A stretch of 52,561 bases of DNA from positions 1 to 52,561 of the forward strand of contig NZ_CANLNH010000022.1 of the NCBI RefSeq assembly GCF_947492535.1. The letters are read 5' to 3'. This DNA is from an uncultured Dokdonia sp. (GTDB lineage: Bacteria > Bacteroidota > Bacteroidia > Flavobacteriales > Flavobacteriaceae). The position numbers were made by a program, and so were the translations under genes. Shown in pieces: positions 51,388-52,561 of the stretch (the first letter of the stretch is position 1; the number at the start of each line of letters is the position of its first letter). Below the pieces are notes generated by a model. The model was not told the origin of the DNA. It did no database searches and saw only the letters and a list, made by a program, of their open reading frames with translations.

Positions 51388-52470
51388 ATGTTGCCCACAA
51401 TTAAAAAAAAACGCTTGGGAATATTCAAAACATTATTTGATTTAAGATTAAAAGCTCACAATCGACCATTTGAAGATTTCTTGACTGAAATAATCAATTT
51501 CGTTTTAAGTCGTGATTTAGACTTAATGAATGACTTTTTAAATCATTTCAAAATACACAATTCACGAGTCGAAAATTTTGATATAACAGCTCAATTAACT
51601 CTTAAAAAACTGAAAGACCATAATACTGATAGTCGACCAGATATGGCGATTTTTTTAGAAAAGAAAATAATTTTTTTCGAGAACAAAGTCAACTCAAAAG
51701 AAGGGTACAAACAGTTAAAAAGATATGCCGAGCATTTAGAGAATATAACTAATGAAAAGAAAACCTTAGTTTATATTACAAAACACTTTGACCTTAAAGA
51801 CTCAAAACAAATATTTAAAGATTGTACGAGTAAAATTGACTTTATACAAATTAGGTGGTTCAAAATTTATAGGTTTTTCAACAAATATAAATCAGACCCA
51901 ATTATTTTCGAGTTACTCGTTTTTATGAACCAAAATAAATTATCTATGAATAATCAATTCAATCCAGCGGACATAATTACTCTTACTAATTTTACAAACG
52001 TTAGAAGAATGATGGATGAATCTCTCTATGGTGCAGTATCTAAAAAATTCAAACTGATTAACAAAGGTGTTTCAAAAAAGTCAACTGCAATGACACAATT
52101 AAGAGAACACGACAGATATATCTATTATAAAAATCATAAAGAAAAACTTTGGATTGGTCTTGGTTACTGGATGAATTCATCAAATGATAAAGAATATCCT
52201 GACGTTGGTATTGTTATAGAAGTTGCACCACAATCAACTGCGAGAGACAAAATTAATCTTGCATTTAAAAATATAATAGCAAATAATCCGAATTGGACAG
52301 GTTACAATTTATCAAATCCAAAAGCTTGGTGCGGAGTTACATATAGTAAAAGCCTTCAAACGTTTTTAGCAGATGGAAGTCAGATTGAGAAAATCAAAAC
52401 ATTTTTCTTAGATGGTCTTGATGAACTTGAAAATATATTGAATAAGAATACAGATTTACCGCGAAATTAA
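51388..52470 (+). CDS. PD-(D/E)XK-like nuclease, probable defence or mobile cassette gene
   Basis: ATG 51388 is taken (MLPTIKKKRLGIFKTLF, 360 residues); a TTG seven codons upstream is less likely. Residues about 82-101 give the PD-(D/E)XK core: RPDMAIFLEKKIIFFENKV (Asp, then ENK), followed by YKQLKRYAEHLE, a helix usual after the core. The C-terminal part (about 190-350) has a second domain with WIGLGYWMNSS and a CGVTYS strand. Similar proteins appear in restriction or defence loci, but I see no partner gene. The ATG and first codons overlap the left inverted-repeat arm, and the right arm begins just after the stop. Confidence 0.72.
   Translation: MLPTIKKKRLGIFKTLFDLRLKAHNRPFEDFLTEIINFVLSRDLDLMNDFLNHFKIHNSRVENFDITAQLTLKKLKDHNTDSRPDMAIFLEKKIIFFENKVNSKEGYKQLKRYAEHLENITNEKKTLVYITKHFDLKDSKQIFKDCTSKIDFIQIRWFKIYRFFNKYKSDPIIFELLVFMNQNKLSMNNQFNPADIITLTNFTNVRRMMDESLYGAVSKKFKLINKGVSKKSTAMTQLREHDRYIYYKNHKEKLWIGLGYWMNSSNDKEYPDVGIVIEVAPQSTARDKINLAFKNIIANNPNWTGYNLSNPKAWCGVTYSKSLQTFLADGSQIEKIKTFFLDGLDELENILNKNTDLPRN
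51389..51399. repeat. Left 11-bp inverted repeat of the nuclease cassette
   Basis: TGTTGCCCACA covers bases 2-12 of the nuclease gene (codons 1-4, M-L-P-T). Its exact complement is at 52472. Confidence 0.85.
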
Positions 52471-52471
52471 C

Positions 52472-52500
52472 TGTGGGCAACAACGGTAATCGTTGCACAA
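52472..52500. repeat. Right 11-bp inverted repeat and asymmetric hairpin
   Basis: TGTGGGCAACA (52472-52482) complements the left arm exactly. It continues into an imperfect hairpin: TGTG-gg-CAA-caa-CG pairs with CGTTGCACA (52491-52499), leaving bulged bases on one side only, as in folded integron attC sites, though the whole is shorter than a usual attC. Confidence 0.6.
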
Positions 52501-52531
52501 GTCCATAATTCTGATAAAAACAACTCATTCT

Positions 52532-52558
52532 AAGCCTCTTTCCTGAGGCTTTTTTTAT
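52532..52558 (+). terminator. Terminator at the window end
   Basis: aagcctc (52532-52538) and gaggctt (52545-52551) with a T run. It ends the nuclease transcript. Confidence 0.85.
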
Positions 52559-52561
52559 AGT

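Noticed and set aside
52471-52500. Calling the right-hand hairpin a true attC site
   Set aside because: It is much shorter than known attC sites and its core sequences match GTTRRRY only loosely; kept as an inverted-repeat observation.

Overview
The window reads as AT-rich chromosomal DNA of a Bacteroidota, most likely a Flavobacteriaceae. The reasons are the Flavobacteriia-type gene set (DUF4834, the imm11 immunity family, YfhO next to a flippase and glycosyltransferase, three secreted proteins with a VGI(N)TT N-terminus), TAnnTTTG-like -7 promoter boxes, no obvious Shine-Dalgarno sites, and GG-leader peptides. I cannot name a genus. No rRNA, tRNA, CRISPR array or transposase was found. A GC-rich palindrome, CGCTTTCGCGAAAGCG, recurs about 14 times in whole or half form, three times inside genes.

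Region 1 (1-8300) is an AT-rich toxin-immunity island. A 1361-residue polymorphic toxin ends in an AHH-type HNH nuclease. Behind it come an imm11-like immunity gene, an orphan second AHH toxin tail without the large N-terminus, its own imm11-like partner, two more imm11-like genes and an 8178-8243 scrap of a fifth. Terminators and inverted palindromes separate them. This looks like a bank of alternative toxin tails and immunity genes.

Region 2 (8340-36400) is mainly core genome. It holds a leftward envelope operon (DUF4834, YfhO, glycosyltransferase, flippase), an outer-membrane barrel-like protein, a GNAT-like protein, a tandem-OmpA protein, an alpha/beta hydrolase, a TlpA-like thioredoxin, a hemolysin III/PAQR protein, a DEAD-box helicase with DEFD, RluF, a class C beta-lactamase-like hydrolase, a SIMPL protein, a rhomboid protease, a lipid A acyltransferase-like enzyme, GlmM, AcpH, three tandem secreted surface proteins and a gamma-glutamyltransferase lipoprotein.

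Region 3 (36800-43310) is accessory. It has an AlkD-like repair protein, two small Cys-rich GG-leader peptides (one with a six-cysteine knottin-like pattern), a secreted protein that looks like two beta-trefoils, an unknown 184-residue protein, and a TPR histidine kinase with a LytTR response regulator.

Region 4 (43570-50260) is a fatty-acid beta-oxidation cluster: MarR regulator, HCDH-ECH fusion, thiolase and acyl-CoA dehydrogenase. An 18-bp perfect palindrome lies just upstream of marR. A four-helix-bundle (S23-like) gene, flanked by degenerate inverted repeats, interrupts the cluster. A similar pair of repeats with no gene lies upstream of the acyl-CoA dehydrogenase.

Region 5 (50450-52561) has a leftward tyrosine recombinase, a spacer rich in inverted repeats, and a rightward PD-(D/E)XK nuclease gene bounded from start codon to just past the stop codon by an 11-bp inverted repeat. 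This layout resembles an integron (integrase, att region, cassette).
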